From Streptomyces sp. 1222.5 (GTDB lineage Bacteria; Actinomycetota; Actinomycetes; Streptomycetales; Streptomycetaceae): DNA of 64,000 nucleotides. Position numbers and translations under genes: made by a program. The notes under the pieces were generated by a model, which searched no databases, had not been told where the DNA came from, and saw only the letters and a list, made by a program, of their open reading frames with translations. The stretch's first letter is position 1, and each line of letters begins with the position of its first letter. The stretch lies in assembly GCF_900105245.1 (NCBI RefSeq), contig NZ_FNSZ01000001.1, forward strand, positions 3,348,001 to 3,412,000, given 5' to 3'. Below, in pieces: positions 54,820 through 63,518 of this stretch.

Positions 54820-55361
54820 GGGGCTTCGCCCGGGTCGGCCGGGGCCGGGCGAGCGGGCGGGCCGGCCGGTCCGGGGAGGACGAGGAGGATGTGTTCGTTC
54901 TCGCCGTACCGGACCGTGCCGGCGCGCTCGAAGCCGTGTCTCTCCAACAGGCGCACGGAGGCCGCGTTGCCGGCGAACGGATCGGCGTACAGCGGGCGGG
55001 CCGGCTCCTCGTGGAGGAAGAGGGCGAGGGCCCGGGTGCCGATGCCACGCCCCCAGTACGGGCGGCCGAGCCAGTACCCGAGGAACCGGCGGTCGTCCTG
55101 CGTCCAGGACACGAAGCTCCCGGCGACCTCCCCGCCCACGGTGACCGTCCGCACGAGGCAGTCGGGATCTCCCAGTACGCGCTGCCGCCAGTGCGCGAGG
55201 AAGGCGTCCCGCGGCCGGGGGGTGAACCTCGACCGCCGGACCGCCTCCGGATCGTGCTCGTGGGCGAGGAACAGTTCCAGGTCCGCCTCGACGACGGCAC
55301 GCAGCCGCACCTCGGGGTGCCCGCCCTGTTCGCCGCCGGTGTCCCGCGTCGTGTCCGCCAT
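54816..55361 (-). CDS. GNAT-family N-acetyltransferase
   Basis: 181 aa. RimJ/RimL-type: VRLRAVVEADLELFLAHEHD, VTVGGEVAGSFVSWTQDDRR, LGYWLGRPYWGRGIGTRALA (acetyl-CoA pyrophosphate loop R-G-I-G-T), then PLYADPFAGNAASVRLLERH and GFERAGTVRYGENEHILLVL. ATG 55361 (MADTTRDTGGEQ). The frame is open further upstream but overlaps the luciferase-like gene. Substrate unknown. Convergent 4-bp overlap with the DinB gene. Confidence 0.9.
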   Translation of the reverse strand: MADTTRDTGGEQGGHPEVRLRAVVEADLELFLAHEHDPEAVRRSRFTPRPRDAFLAHWRQRVLGDPDCLVRTVTVGGEVAGSFVSWTQDDRRFLGYWLGRPYWGRGIGTRALALFLHEEPARPLYADPFAGNAASVRLLERHGFERAGTVRYGENEHILLVLPGPAGPPARPAPADPGEAP

Positions 55362-55417
55362 GCCGGGAAGTGTGGCAGCCGCCACCGACACCGGGTCCTT
55401 CCCGCGCACCCGCGGGC

Positions 55418-56290
55418 CTACGGCACCAGGGGCCGCACTTCGGCCGCGGTGAAGCGCACGAAGCCCTCCGGGTCGGGTTCGTCCCCGGTCGGCTGGAGGA
55501 CGACGGTGTCCGCCCCTGCCTCGGTCAGCCGGCGCACCGCTCCGGCCACCGCGGTCGCGTCCCCCGCCACCCCGACGTCCTGGGCCGACTCCAGCCCCTC
55601 GGCGGCGAGTTCGGCGCGCAGCCGCATCTCGGCGCCGGCTCCGGTGGCGGCGAGCAGGTAGACGACCACCGGGTGGGGATCGGTGCGGCCCGTCTCCCGC
55701 CGCCCCTCGTCGATGAGCTCCCGGGCCCGCCGTACGCCCTCCGGTGAGGTGGACGCCGTGAGGACGGTGCCGTCGGCCCGGGCGCCCGACAGCCGCAGCG
55801 TACGGGGGCCCGCGGCGCCGGCGAACACCTGCGCCGGGGCGTCCGGGGGCCAGTCGAGTCCGACGTCGTCCAGGGTGACGTACCGCCCCTGGACGGTGAG
55901 CCGTTGCCCGGCGAGCAGCGCGCGCAGGGCGTCGAGGTGTTCGCCGAGCAGGGTGAGCGGGGAGGCGGGGCGGGCGCCCACCTGGCCCATCCAGTCCTGC
56001 ACCCCGTGTCCGACCACGACGGTGGCGCGGCCGGGGAACATCCGGTGCAGTGAGGCGGTCTCCATCGCGGTGAGGGCCACGTTCCTGAGGGGGACCGGCA
56101 GCAGCCCCACGCCCACCCGCACCCGCTCCGACCAGGCGAGCGCCGCGGCGGCCGTGGAGATCCCGCCCTCCCGGAAGCAGTCCTCCCACAGCCACAGCTC
56201 TTCGAGGCCCACGTCGTCCGCCGTCCGGGTGACGGCCCGCAGCCGCTCGGGAGGAAGCTGGGGGCGGAAGACCACACCGAGTCGAGTCAT
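55418..56290 (-). CDS. LLM-class flavin/F420-dependent oxidoreductase
   Basis: 290 aa luciferase-like TIM barrel: TRLGVVFRPQLPPERLRAVT, ADDVGLEELWLWEDCFREGG, AALAWSERVRVGVGLLPVPL, MFPGRATVVVGHGVQDWMGQ, LLGEHLDALRALLAGQRLTV and RTLRLSGARADGTVLTASTS. The WEDCF/GVGLLPVPLRN pattern fits the F420-dependent branch common in actinobacteria. ATG 56290. Monocistronic minus-strand gene, 57 bp upstream of the acetyltransferase, possibly cotranscribed with it. Confidence 0.9.
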   Translation of the reverse strand: MTRLGVVFRPQLPPERLRAVTRTADDVGLEELWLWEDCFREGGISTAAAALAWSERVRVGVGLLPVPLRNVALTAMETASLHRMFPGRATVVVGHGVQDWMGQVGARPASPLTLLGEHLDALRALLAGQRLTVQGRYVTLDDVGLDWPPDAPAQVFAGAAGPRTLRLSGARADGTVLTASTSPEGVRRARELIDEGRRETGRTDPHPVVVYLLAATGAGAEMRLRAELAAEGLESAQDVGVAGDATAVAGAVRRLTEAGADTVVLQPTGDEPDPEGFVRFTAAEVRPLVP

Positions 56291-56386
56291 GACGCCCTTC
56301 CTAGTGGGGAGGACGGGATGAGGACAACGGGTTTATGTCCGGCGGGTGTTGATGCCGACGGCCGGCGCGGAGAGGGGAGTCGGGGC

Positions 56387-56782
56387 ATGGGGCGGCGGGA
56401 GCGCTGGCGGGACGGGCGGGGACGGCTGATCGTGGGGGGAGGCTCCGGGGACGCGGCGGCCGTCACCGTGCCCCTGGAGATCGCGGCGTCGTACCGGGCC
56501 CGTACGAGGGGGCTGCTGGGCCGTGACGCGATCGACGGGGCGATGCTGCTGTCGCCCGCGAGCGGGGTGCACACCTTCGGGATGCGGATGCCGATCGACG
56601 TCGCCTACCTGGACCGCCGGTCGACCGTCATCGCGGTCCGCACGATGCTCCCCGGCCGCCTGGGCCTGCCCCGGCCGCGGGCCCGGCACGTGCTGGAGGC
56701 GGAGGCGGGGGCGATGGCGGGCTGGGGGCTGGTGGCGGGTGTACGGGTGGAGGTCGAGGCCGTTGTCGGTGGGACGGCCTAG
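56387..56782 (+). CDS. DUF192 family protein
   Basis: 131 aa. VPLEIAASYRARTRGLLGRD, GAMLLSPASGVHTFGMRMPI, DVAYLDRRSTVIAVRTMLPG and RARHVLEAEAGAMAGWGLVA match DUF192. Start ATG 56387 (MGRRERWRDGRG). An ATG at 56318 has a better-looking GGGGAGG site, but the intervening codons include TTA and TGT and lack GC bias, so I reject it. No signal peptide. Function unknown. Confidence 0.85.
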   Translation: MGRRERWRDGRGRLIVGGGSGDAAAVTVPLEIAASYRARTRGLLGRDAIDGAMLLSPASGVHTFGMRMPIDVAYLDRRSTVIAVRTMLPGRLGLPRPRARHVLEAEAGAMAGWGLVAGVRVEVEAVVGGTA

Positions 56783-56791
56783 CATCCGGGC

Positions 56792-57235
56792 ATGAGAGCT
56801 TCAGGGACGTTCACGGTGGAGGAGTTCACTCCGGCAGCGGTACGGCCGCCGGAGCCGGTGGTCGAGACGGCGGTGCCCGTGGGGGTGGCCACGATGCGGA
56901 AGCGGTACGACGGCGAGGTCGGCGGGAGATCGGTGACCCTGTTCACCGCCGCGTACGACCAGGCCGCCGCGACCGGCACCTATGTCGCGATGGAGTCGTT
57001 CGAGGGGACCCTGCACGGACAGGGCGGCACCTTCAACTTCGCCCACTCGGGCACGACCCTCGGGGAGGGCAGGGAGGCCGAGTTCTTCGTGATCGTGCCG
57101 GGCAGCGGGACGGGCGCGCTGACCGGGATCCGGGGGGCCGGCGGTCTGTCGGTCGACGCGGACGGCACCCATCGGATCTGGTTCGACTACGAGGTGGGTG
57201 CGGGCTCCGTCACCGCTGGGGGCGCGGGAAGGTGA
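56792..57235 (+). CDS. DUF3224 family protein
   Basis: 147 aa allene-oxide-cyclase-like barrel family: GTFTVEEFTPAAVRPPEPVV, MRKRYDGEVGGRSVTLFTAA, GTYVAMESFEGTLHGQGGTF, NFAHSGTTLGEGREAEFFVI and IRGAGGLSVDADGTHRIWFD. ATG 56792 lies 6 nt after TAGCAT (56780-56785), which overlaps the DUF192 stop codon; a leaderless internal promoter is likely. Its 3' end overlaps the convergent OmpA-domain gene by 26 bp. Confidence 0.9.
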   Translation: MRASGTFTVEEFTPAAVRPPEPVVETAVPVGVATMRKRYDGEVGGRSVTLFTAAYDQAAATGTYVAMESFEGTLHGQGGTFNFAHSGTTLGEGREAEFFVIVPGSGTGALTGIRGAGGLSVDADGTHRIWFDYEVGAGSVTAGGAGR

Positions 57236-57842
57236 CCTCGACGCGGCGGTTCTTGCGCCGGCCCTCCTCGGTGGAGTTGTCGGCGATCGGGTACTGCTCG
57301 CCGTAGCCGCGCACCTCGAAGGTGATGCCGGGCTCGTTCAGGTCCTGGTCCAGGACGGCCTGGACGGCGTTGGCGCGCTGCTTGGACAGGATGTCGCCGT
57401 GGGCGGAGCTGCCGAGGTTGTCGGTGAAGCCGAAGACGCGGACCTGGGTCGCGTTCTGCTTCCTGATCTCCTCGGCGATGGCCGCGATGCGGGCCTTCGC
57501 GTCCGCGCCGAGCTTGGCGCTGTCCTTGCCGAACAGCACCTCGGCCTGGAGGGCGAAGGTGACGTCGGCGTTCGTGTCCTCCCGGCGCTCGTCCCCGCTC
57601 TGGTCCTCCACGACCGACTTGATGTCCAGCACCTTGGCCTCCGCCAGGGTGGCCCCCTCGGGCAACTTCAGATCGGGATCGGTGGGGTCGACCTTCACGG
57701 GGGCGGTGGCGGAGGGTTCGGTACCGGGGGGGTTGTTGGGGTCGGTGTCGTCGGCGTGCGCCGAGGCAGCACCGTGAAGGCTCGCCACGAGGAGGAGGGC
57801 GGCGGCCGAGAGGGTGCGACCGAGGCGCGGCGTGGTGGTCAC
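57210..57842 (-). CDS. Secreted OmpA-family (peptidoglycan-binding) protein
   Basis: 210 aa. Signal peptide (GRTLSAAALLLVASLHGAAS, cleavage near AHA), an Asp/Pro-rich linker, then an OmpA C-terminal domain: ALQAEVLFGKDSAKLGADAK, IRKQNATQVRVFGFTDNLGS, LSKQRANAVQAVLDQDLNEP and the peptidoglycan-contact end NSTEEGRRKNRRVEVTF. In a Gram-positive this would bind peptidoglycan meso-DAP. It starts a minus-strand group leading up to the pilus genes; a similar protein accompanies tad loci in other Streptomyces, from memory. GTG 57842. Confidence 0.92.
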   Translation of the reverse strand: MTTTPRLGRTLSAAALLLVASLHGAASAHADDTDPNNPPGTEPSATAPVKVDPTDPDLKLPEGATLAEAKVLDIKSVVEDQSGDERREDTNADVTFALQAEVLFGKDSAKLGADAKARIAAIAEEIRKQNATQVRVFGFTDNLGSSAHGDILSKQRANAVQAVLDQDLNEPGITFEVRGYGEQYPIADNSTEEGRRKNRRVEVTFPRPQR

Positions 57843-57849
57843 TTGGGCC

Positions 57850-58428
57850 TCACCCGGAGATCTGGATACTGGCGGAGGCGAACGTCGGCAGCTGGAACTC
57901 CACCTCGGCCGTGTTCGCGGGCGGTGCCGGAAACTGCATGAAGACCGGCAAATTGTCCCCGGCCTTGAGACTCGAGAGACCAGTGGTCGTCAGCGGCCGC
58001 CCCTCCGTGTCCCGCAGAACGTAGTACCGCTTCTTCCCCTTCGGGTCGACCAGTGTGGCTCCGCCCAGCGACGTGCCATTCCTGATGATTTCGGTTTCGT
58101 TGCCGCTCAGGGATGACGGAATGAGGAGGCTCTTGGCCCCGTCGTTCTTCAACGTCCCATTCACAGTGACGAAGCCGCCGGAATCTCGCTGTGCCGAGGT
58201 GATCTGGAGGAGCAGACCATCCGAGCCTTTCAGCTCGGCCAAGGGCTCGTCCGACTGCCCCTCCTGGGTGCTCGGGTTGGGGTCGCCGCCCTTGGTGGCG
58301 GAGGCGGAACCGTGCGGCTTTTCGTCGTCGCCGCCACCGCCACAGCCTGCCACGCCGACAGCCAGGCCCACCGCAACGGTCAGTGCGACCATCCCCCTGC
58401 GGACCCTCGCAGTGAACCGAATGCTCAT
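57850..58428 (-). CDS. Lipoprotein with DUF4352-like domain
   Basis: 192 aa. MSIRFTARVRRGMVALTVAV begins the signal, with lipobox GVAGC, then Gly and a charged low-complexity linker to residue 70. The folded part (LLLQITSAQRDSGGFVTVNG, TLKNDGAKSLLIPSSLSG, DNLPVFMQFPAPPANTAEVE) has an Ig-like pattern seen in DUF4352/telokin-like domains. ATG 58428 chosen; ATG 58449 (MEKGSRAM) is possible. Seven bp upstream of the OmpA-type gene, so cotranscribed. Confidence 0.8.
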   Translation of the reverse strand: MSIRFTARVRRGMVALTVAVGLAVGVAGCGGGGDDEKPHGSASATKGGDPNPSTQEGQSDEPLAELKGSDGLLLQITSAQRDSGGFVTVNGTLKNDGAKSLLIPSSLSGNETEIIRNGTSLGGATLVDPKGKKRYYVLRDTEGRPLTTTGLSSLKAGDNLPVFMQFPAPPANTAEVEFQLPTFASASIQISG

Positions 58429-58462
58429 CGCTCTGCTTCCCTTTTCCATCGCGTTCGCTTGT

Positions 58463-59050
58463 TCAGTCGGCCAGGTGGACGTCGAAGAGGTCGTCGGGCT
58501 TCGGGAGCCGTGACGGAGGATCGTCCGGCTTCGGGTCCCACACCTGGTCACCGCAGGTGAGTTCGGGCAGCGTGTCGTCCTCGGTGTCGTCACCAGGGGG
58601 CGGGAAAGTGCAGAGCGACTCGATCACGGCGCGGGCGTGAGCCGTCGATCTACGGTTCTCCGTGCCCGGGACCACCGAGTCCCCCACCGTCTTGTTGGTC
58701 CTGACTTCAACGGCGTAGGCGAGCGTCGCCCGAGTACAGGCGAGCACCGAAGCATCATTCTGGTCGGCGAGCTCACCGGCACGCGAGCAGAAATCGTCGC
58801 CCACTTCCCCATTCAGGATTGCCTGCCACTGGTCCGGATCGCTCAGAGCATCCAGCCACATGTCCGCGAGTTGGTCACGTGTCTTCTGCGCGGCCGCGAG
58901 CGCCGCCGCGTCCGCCGCTGTCTGAGCGCCACCCCTGTTCACAGCCGCTTGGCCGACGGCGAGGTAGGCAAACGCGAGAAAGAGCAGGCCCGCCACCACC
59001 GTGATGTAGATGGGGAAGGCCTGCCCTGCGTCGTGGCGCGGAGGAGTCAG
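58463..59050 (-). CDS. TadE/TadG-like pilus assembly protein with non-standard start
   Basis: 195 aa. DAGQAFPIYITVVAGLLFLA contains the single hydrophobic segment with the G-Q-A-F motif of TadE/G-like pseudopilins, then an extracytoplasmic domain with AQTAADAAALAAAQKTRDQL and paired Cys, and a polar tail. No ATG, GTG or TTG lies between the upstream gene's stop and the conserved motif; the first plausible codon is CTG 59050, which overlaps the pilin stop by 4 bp (CTGA). In-frame GTGs further on would delete the motif. Part of the tad operon. Confidence 0.7.
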   Translation of the reverse strand: MTPPRHDAGQAFPIYITVVAGLLFLAFAYLAVGQAAVNRGGAQTAADAAALAAAQKTRDQLADMWLDALSDPDQWQAILNGEVGDDFCSRAGELADQNDASVLACTRATLAYAVEVRTNKTVGDSVVPGTENRRSTAHARAVIESLCTFPPPGDDTEDDTLPELTCGDQVWDPKPDDPPSRLPKPDDLFDVHLAD

Positions 59051-59244
59051 CCGCCGGTGACTTCGGTGATTTTCGTCCTGATCGCATCGAAGATCGTCTG
59101 CCCGATGCTCGTACCCGTGATCGCCAACACGATCGCCACGACCACCGCGATGATGCCGAGGTACTCCACTGCGGTCTGCCCACGGTCGCTCCGGACGGCA
59201 CGCGCCTGCAGATACGCGACGGTGGTGTTGAACCACTTGCTCAT
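59047..59244 (-). CDS. Flp-type IVb pilin-like protein
   Basis: 65 aa. MSKWFNTTVAYLQARAVRSD is the leader part, then DRGQTAVEYLGIIAVVVAIV with the G-Q-T-A-V-E-Y motif where prepilin peptidase would cut and the conserved Glu5/Tyr6, then a hydrophobic helix and short tail. Major structural subunit of a Flp pilus. ATG 59244 with GGAGGGGAAG upstream, an excellent site as expected for an abundant protein. Confidence 0.92.
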   Translation of the reverse strand: MSKWFNTTVAYLQARAVRSDRGQTAVEYLGIIAVVVAIVLAITGTSIGQTIFDAIRTKITEVTGG

Positions 59245-59369
59245 GGTCTTCCCCTCCAGCTTTGCCTCGGATCCGGGCACCGTACGGCGACACCCCCTGC
59301 ACACCCCAGGGCCCCAGGGCCCAACCCCAGGCCCATTCGTGGGACGTGTCGCTCCCCCGCGTCCCCATC

Positions 59370-60128
59370 TCAAGCCACCCCCAGCCACTTCGCGGCCGCC
59401 TGGGACCTCGTCGTGCTGTCGAGCTTGGCGAAGATGCGGTTGATGTGGTTCTTGACCGTCTTCTCGCTGATGAAGCAGGCGGCGGCGATCTGCTGATTGG
59501 TCATGCCGGACGCGATGAGGTCCATGATCTCCGCCTCCCTCGTACTCAGCCGGAACCGCGACCGATACGACTCTCCCACAGGACGTTGCAGTTGCGAAAG
59601 AGGAATGGGGGGTAATTCGTCCAAACCAACCGGGGGTTCGGCCTCCATGTGTGCAGGTGCACTCGACTGGAGCCCGGACAGCAACGCCCTCGCCGCCCCC
59701 GGTGTCACATGCGGCCGCCCCTCCCGCACATCCCGCACCGCCCGCACCAACTGCTCGGTCGTGAACTCGCCGTGCACCAGGTATCCCCCCGCCCCCAGCC
59801 GCAGCGCCTCCCGCACGGTCTCCGCCTCGTGGCTGTACGTCAGCATCATGACGGGGGCCAGCCGCACCAGGTGGGGCAACGCCGAGATTCCGTCCACCCC
59901 GGGCATGCGGACGTCGAGCAGGATCACGTCGGGCCAGCACCGCAGCGCCGCCTCGTAGGCCTCGCGGCCGTCCGTCGCCTCCGCCACCACCGTGGTGTCC
60001 TCGCGGCCGGACAGCAGGGCGGTCAGGCCCGCGCGGACCACGGGGTTGTCGTCGGCGACCAGCAGCCGCAGGGGCGGGACCACGGGCGCGGACGGCGGGA
60101 AGTCCGGCCGGGGACGGGTGTGCCGCAT
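59370..60128 (-). CDS. NarL/LuxR-type response regulator
   Basis: 252 aa. Receiver: LRLLVADDNPVVRAGLTALL, phospho-acceptor Asp in WPDVILLDVRMPGVDG, MMLTYSHEAETVREALRLGA with the switch Thr. A linker of about 45 residues leads to the LuxR helix-turn-helix: LSTREAEIMDLIASGMTNQQ, IAAACFISEKTVKNHINRIF. Partner of the kinase 12 bp upstream. Located between tadC and the pilin gene, so it probably controls pilus expression. ATG 60128. Confidence 0.94.
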   Translation of the reverse strand: MRHTRPRPDFPPSAPVVPPLRLLVADDNPVVRAGLTALLSGREDTTVVAEATDGREAYEAALRCWPDVILLDVRMPGVDGISALPHLVRLAPVMMLTYSHEAETVREALRLGAGGYLVHGEFTTEQLVRAVRDVREGRPHVTPGAARALLSGLQSSAPAHMEAEPPVGLDELPPIPLSQLQRPVGESYRSRFRLSTREAEIMDLIASGMTNQQIAAACFISEKTVKNHINRIFAKLDSTTRSQAAAKWLGVA

Positions 60129-60140
60129 CGGTGCCTCCTC

Positions 60141-61652
60141 TCAGGCGTCCGGGGAGGACGGGTGGGCGGGACGATCGGTGGGGGCGGTCGCGGGCCGGGC
60201 CCCCAGCGGGAGTTCCAGCCGTACCTCCGTGCCCCGCGCGTGGCCGCCCCGGCCGACGCGGAGGCGGGCGCCCGCCCGGGCGGCGCGTTCGACCATGCCG
60301 AGCAGGCCGAAGTGGCCCGAGGTGCGGAGGTCTTCGAGCGTGGTGCCGGGCGGGAGTCCGGTGCCGTCGTCGTGCACGGTGATCCGCAGCAGGTCGCCGT
60401 GGACCGCGGCCCGTACGTCCACCCGGGTCGCGGACGCGTGCCGGTGCGCGTTCTCCAGCGCCTCCGCGACGATGGCGAGGACATGACGGCCCGTGGTCGC
60501 GGGCAACGGCGGGAGGCCGGCCGGGACCGGCCAGTGACAGTGGACCGGCAGACCGGTGCGGGCACCGAAGTCGGCCGCACGCGCACGCAGTTCCCGCCAT
60601 GCCGTCGTCTCCCCCGCCCGGCCCGACTGCTCGCGTCGCAGGTCCGTCAGCAACTCCCGCGACTCCGCGGCCGCCCTGCGCGCCGAACGGGACACCAGCT
60701 CCGCCTGCTGCCTTATGCGGTCGGGATCGGGCGCGTCCGTGGAGGCGGTCGCCGCCAGTCCGTCCGCGGCCAGCGCCACGCCGTACAAGGTCTTGGCCAC
60801 GGAGTCGTGCATCTCGCGGGCCAGCCGGGCCCGTTCCGCGCTCACCGCCTCGGCCGCCGCGAGGCGCGCCTGCACCGTGGTCAGGGCCTGGGTCGCGGCG
60901 CCGAAGCGGAGCATCAGGTTGCGCAGGGTCGAGCCCATGGCGCCGGCGATGACGCACAGGCCGGGCAGGAGCAGGGCCTCGGCGACGGGCGCGTGCCGGT
61001 CGGCCTTCAGGGTGGCGTGGACCAGCAGCAGGATCAGCGACTGGAGCGAGGCGAAGCAGGCCGCGCCGCGCCAGCCGTAGACCAGGCCCGCCACGAGCGG
61101 GGTGCAGACGCTCACGTAGGCGAGGGTGGTGTCCGGGCCCGCCGAGACGAGGAGGAAGGAGCCGAAGAGGGTGTCGACGGCGAGCAGGCTGGGGTGGCGC
61201 AGCAGGAGGGGGCCGAAGCGGGCCCAGTCGCGGAAGAGGACGTAGGACATCATGAACGTGACGACCACCGCGGCGCCCACCAGGCGTGCGCCCAGGCCGG
61301 GTGCCGCGTTGAGCAGCGCGGCGGGGGCGGCCAGGGCGATCATCGCCAGCCGGAAGCCGAAGACCTGCCGGCACATCGCCTGCAGCGCCCGGACCTGGAT
61401 CTTCTCCGACGGCTCGGTCGGCAGCACGCCCTGACCCGCCCCGGTCGCGGAGAGCGAGTCGGCCCCGGACAGCGGGTCGGCCCCGGCCGCCGGACGTCCC
61501 CGCTCCCGCCGACCTCGGGCCCACCGGCCCTGCCCGGGCCACCCGCCGGCCCGCCGCGCCAGCCGGCCGGCGGCCGTCCGCAGTCGCCGCCGGCCCCCGA
61601 AGGACGCGTCTCCCACGTGTCCTCCGGGTCCCGTCAGCCCTGTCGCCGTCAC
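60141..61652 (-). CDS. NarL-type sensor histidine kinase
   Basis: 503 aa. A Gly/Arg-rich N-terminus, about six hydrophobic segments between residues 80 and 235, a coiled region, the HisKA_3 box ERARLAREMHDSVAKTLYGV with the phospho-accepting His, and the ATPase: LAIVAEALENAHRHASATRV (N box), RITVHDDGTGLPPG (G1) and GHFGLLGMVERAARAGARL (G2). GTG 61652, 7 bp after tadC. The ligand of the membrane sensor is unknown. Confidence 0.93.
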   Translation of the reverse strand: MTATGLTGPGGHVGDASFGGRRRLRTAAGRLARRAGGWPGQGRWARGRRERGRPAAGADPLSGADSLSATGAGQGVLPTEPSEKIQVRALQAMCRQVFGFRLAMIALAAPAALLNAAPGLGARLVGAAVVVTFMMSYVLFRDWARFGPLLLRHPSLLAVDTLFGSFLLVSAGPDTTLAYVSVCTPLVAGLVYGWRGAACFASLQSLILLLVHATLKADRHAPVAEALLLPGLCVIAGAMGSTLRNLMLRFGAATQALTTVQARLAAAEAVSAERARLAREMHDSVAKTLYGVALAADGLAATASTDAPDPDRIRQQAELVSRSARRAAAESRELLTDLRREQSGRAGETTAWRELRARAADFGARTGLPVHCHWPVPAGLPPLPATTGRHVLAIVAEALENAHRHASATRVDVRAAVHGDLLRITVHDDGTGLPPGTTLEDLRTSGHFGLLGMVERAARAGARLRVGRGGHARGTEVRLELPLGARPATAPTDRPAHPSSPDA

Positions 61653-61659
61653 GTCCGCC

Positions 61660-62547
61660 TCACTTCCCCGTGAGCGAACCGAAGTCCACTCCGGAGCCGA
61701 GCAGCAGGCCGGCGCCCAGCAGGAGCATCGTCGCCGGGACCATGAACGTGGTGATCATCAGCGTCGCCTTGGGCACCGCGCGGGCGGCCTTGCGGCGGGC
61801 GTTCTGCGCGTCGGTGCGGCGCATGTCCTTGGCCAGGGAGACCAGGGTGTCCACGATCGGGGCACCCAGTTCCTCGCCCTGCTGGAGTGCCGTGACGAAC
61901 ATGGCCACCTGCTCGGAGTCGTTGCGCCGGCGCAGTTCCGCGAAGGCCTGGCGGCGGCTCACGCCCAGGTCCATCTGGCGCAGGGTGATGCGGAGTTCGT
62001 CGGCCCACGGGCCCTCGTAGCGGGAGGCGACCCGGTCCAGGGCCTGGCGGAAGCCGAGGCCCGCGCTGACCACGACGGCCAGCACGTCCAGGAAGTCGGG
62101 CAGGGTGCGCTCGATGACGTCCTTGCGGACGCGGATCGCGGACCAGATGCCGACCTCGGTCCAGAACGCGCCGAACAGCAGCAGGAGCAGGGCCACGAAC
62201 CACTGCCCGCGCAGCAGGAAGACCAGGAAGCCGACGCCGCCGAGCGCGCCGTAGACGGCGCGGCGGGCCGCGTACCGGTCGATGGTCAGACCGCCCGGGT
62301 TGCCGGCGAGGTCGATCCTGCGCCGGTACTTGGCGACCAGCCGGGGCCCCATCAGACGCAGTACGGCGGGTGCGTAGCGCATGCCCATGCGGTCGATGAC
62401 CGAGCCCACCGCCCCGGTGCGGGTGGCGCCGACCTCCAGGGCCACGGCGAGGTCGCCGGGGAGCTTGGCGTCGGCGCGGTACATGCGGATGCCGGCGAAG
62501 ACGCCCCAGACCGCGAGGCCCATCACGAGTGCGAGCAGGAGTTCCAC
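61660..62547 (-). CDS. tadC: Type II secretion F-domain protein TadC
   Basis: 295 aa. N-terminal membrane segment (LLLALVMGLAVWGVFAGIRM), two central ones near residues 90-125, the GspF/TadC domain with LPDFLDVLAVVVSAGLGFRQ, ELRITLRQMDLGVSRRQAFA, DSEQVAMFVTALQQGEELGA, VDTLVSLAKDMRRTDAQNAR, and a last segment ATLMITTFMVPATMLLLGAG. Inner-membrane platform of the Flp pilus. ATG 62547; 13 bp after tadB. Confidence 0.93.
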   Translation of the reverse strand: MELLLALVMGLAVWGVFAGIRMYRADAKLPGDLAVALEVGATRTGAVGSVIDRMGMRYAPAVLRLMGPRLVAKYRRRIDLAGNPGGLTIDRYAARRAVYGALGGVGFLVFLLRGQWFVALLLLLFGAFWTEVGIWSAIRVRKDVIERTLPDFLDVLAVVVSAGLGFRQALDRVASRYEGPWADELRITLRQMDLGVSRRQAFAELRRRNDSEQVAMFVTALQQGEELGAPIVDTLVSLAKDMRRTDAQNARRKAARAVPKATLMITTFMVPATMLLLGAGLLLGSGVDFGSLTGK

Positions 62548-62560
62548 GGTGCCCGCCCCC

Positions 62561-63505
62561 TCACACGTCGATCCGGCTGAGCCGCCGGATGAGGACGAAT
62601 CCGACGGCGTACATGGCGAACGCGATGATCACGCAGGCCTGGCCCACCGGAGAGCCGGTCATGCGTTCCAGAGCGCCGTCCTTGACGGCGTTCATCAGGA
62701 ACAGGGCCCCGATGCCGAGGACCGGGACGGCGTACGACGTCATCGTCACCTGGGAGAGCTGGGTGCGGATCTCCCGCCGGGTCTCCTTGCGTTCCTCCAG
62801 CGTCTCGGTCAGGTTCCGCAGGGCGGACACCACCTGGCCGCCCGCCCGGTTCGACAGGACCAGGGTGGTGACGAGGACGACCAGTTCGCGGGAGGGGAGA
62901 CGGTCGGCGAGTTCCCCCAGCGCGTCGTCCAGGGAGTGTCCGATGGCGAGCTGGTCGTCGACCTTGGCCAGTTCCTCGCCCGCCGGTGCCTCCAGTTCCT
63001 CCGCGGCCATGCCGATGGCGGTGCGCAGGGCCAGGCCGGCCTGGGTGGCGTTGGCCAGGATGCGGGCCAGTTCGGGGAGCTGGTTGATGAACCGCTCGAT
63101 ACGTTTCTGGCGCTGCCAGTTGAGGAACTGCACCGCCGCCCAGATGCCGAGCAGCCCGGCGATCGGGCCGAAGAAGGGCGCCAGGGTGGCCTGGCCGATC
63201 AGCCAGAGCGCGGCGACCGTGGCGAGCATGTAGACGAAGAACTCTCCCGGTGTGACGTCCAGGCCGGTCGCCGCCAGCCGCAGTTCGAGCCAGCGGCCGA
63301 AGCGGGTGCGGCGCAGCCGCCGGTCGAGGTCGCGGAAGCGGCGCGTCCGGCCGGTCCCCGCGTGGGGGCCGGTGAGGGCGAGGCGGTCGACGAGGGCGGC
63401 GCGCTGTGCCCGCCCGGAGGCGTAGGCGTGGACGCCGGCCACCGCCAGGACGCAGGTCAGCAGCGCCACTCCGGTGGTGAGCTGGACGAGGGTGTGGAGT
63501 TCCAT
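62561..63505 (-). CDS. tadB: Type II secretion F-domain protein TadB
   Basis: 314 aa. Membrane segment near residues 8-28 (TTGVALLTCVLAVAGVHAYA), two near 90-130, the GspF domain (FINQLPELARILANATQAGL, IGHSLDDALGELADRLPSRE, LVVLVTTLVLSNRAGGQVVS), and C-terminal segments VLGIGALFLMNAVKDG and ACVIIAFAMYAVGFVLIRR. Forms the pilus platform with TadC. ATG 63505, 13 bp after tadA. Confidence 0.93.
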   Translation of the reverse strand: MELHTLVQLTTGVALLTCVLAVAGVHAYASGRAQRAALVDRLALTGPHAGTGRTRRFRDLDRRLRRTRFGRWLELRLAATGLDVTPGEFFVYMLATVAALWLIGQATLAPFFGPIAGLLGIWAAVQFLNWQRQKRIERFINQLPELARILANATQAGLALRTAIGMAAEELEAPAGEELAKVDDQLAIGHSLDDALGELADRLPSRELVVLVTTLVLSNRAGGQVVSALRNLTETLEERKETRREIRTQLSQVTMTSYAVPVLGIGALFLMNAVKDGALERMTGSPVGQACVIIAFAMYAVGFVLIRRLSRIDV

Positions 63506-63518
63506 GGGGGGTGGCTAC

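Noticed and set aside
56318..56386. N-terminal extension of the DUF192 protein from ATG 56318
   Set aside because: Despite a good-looking RBS, the codons include TTA and TGT with no GC bias, and the family starts near 56387.
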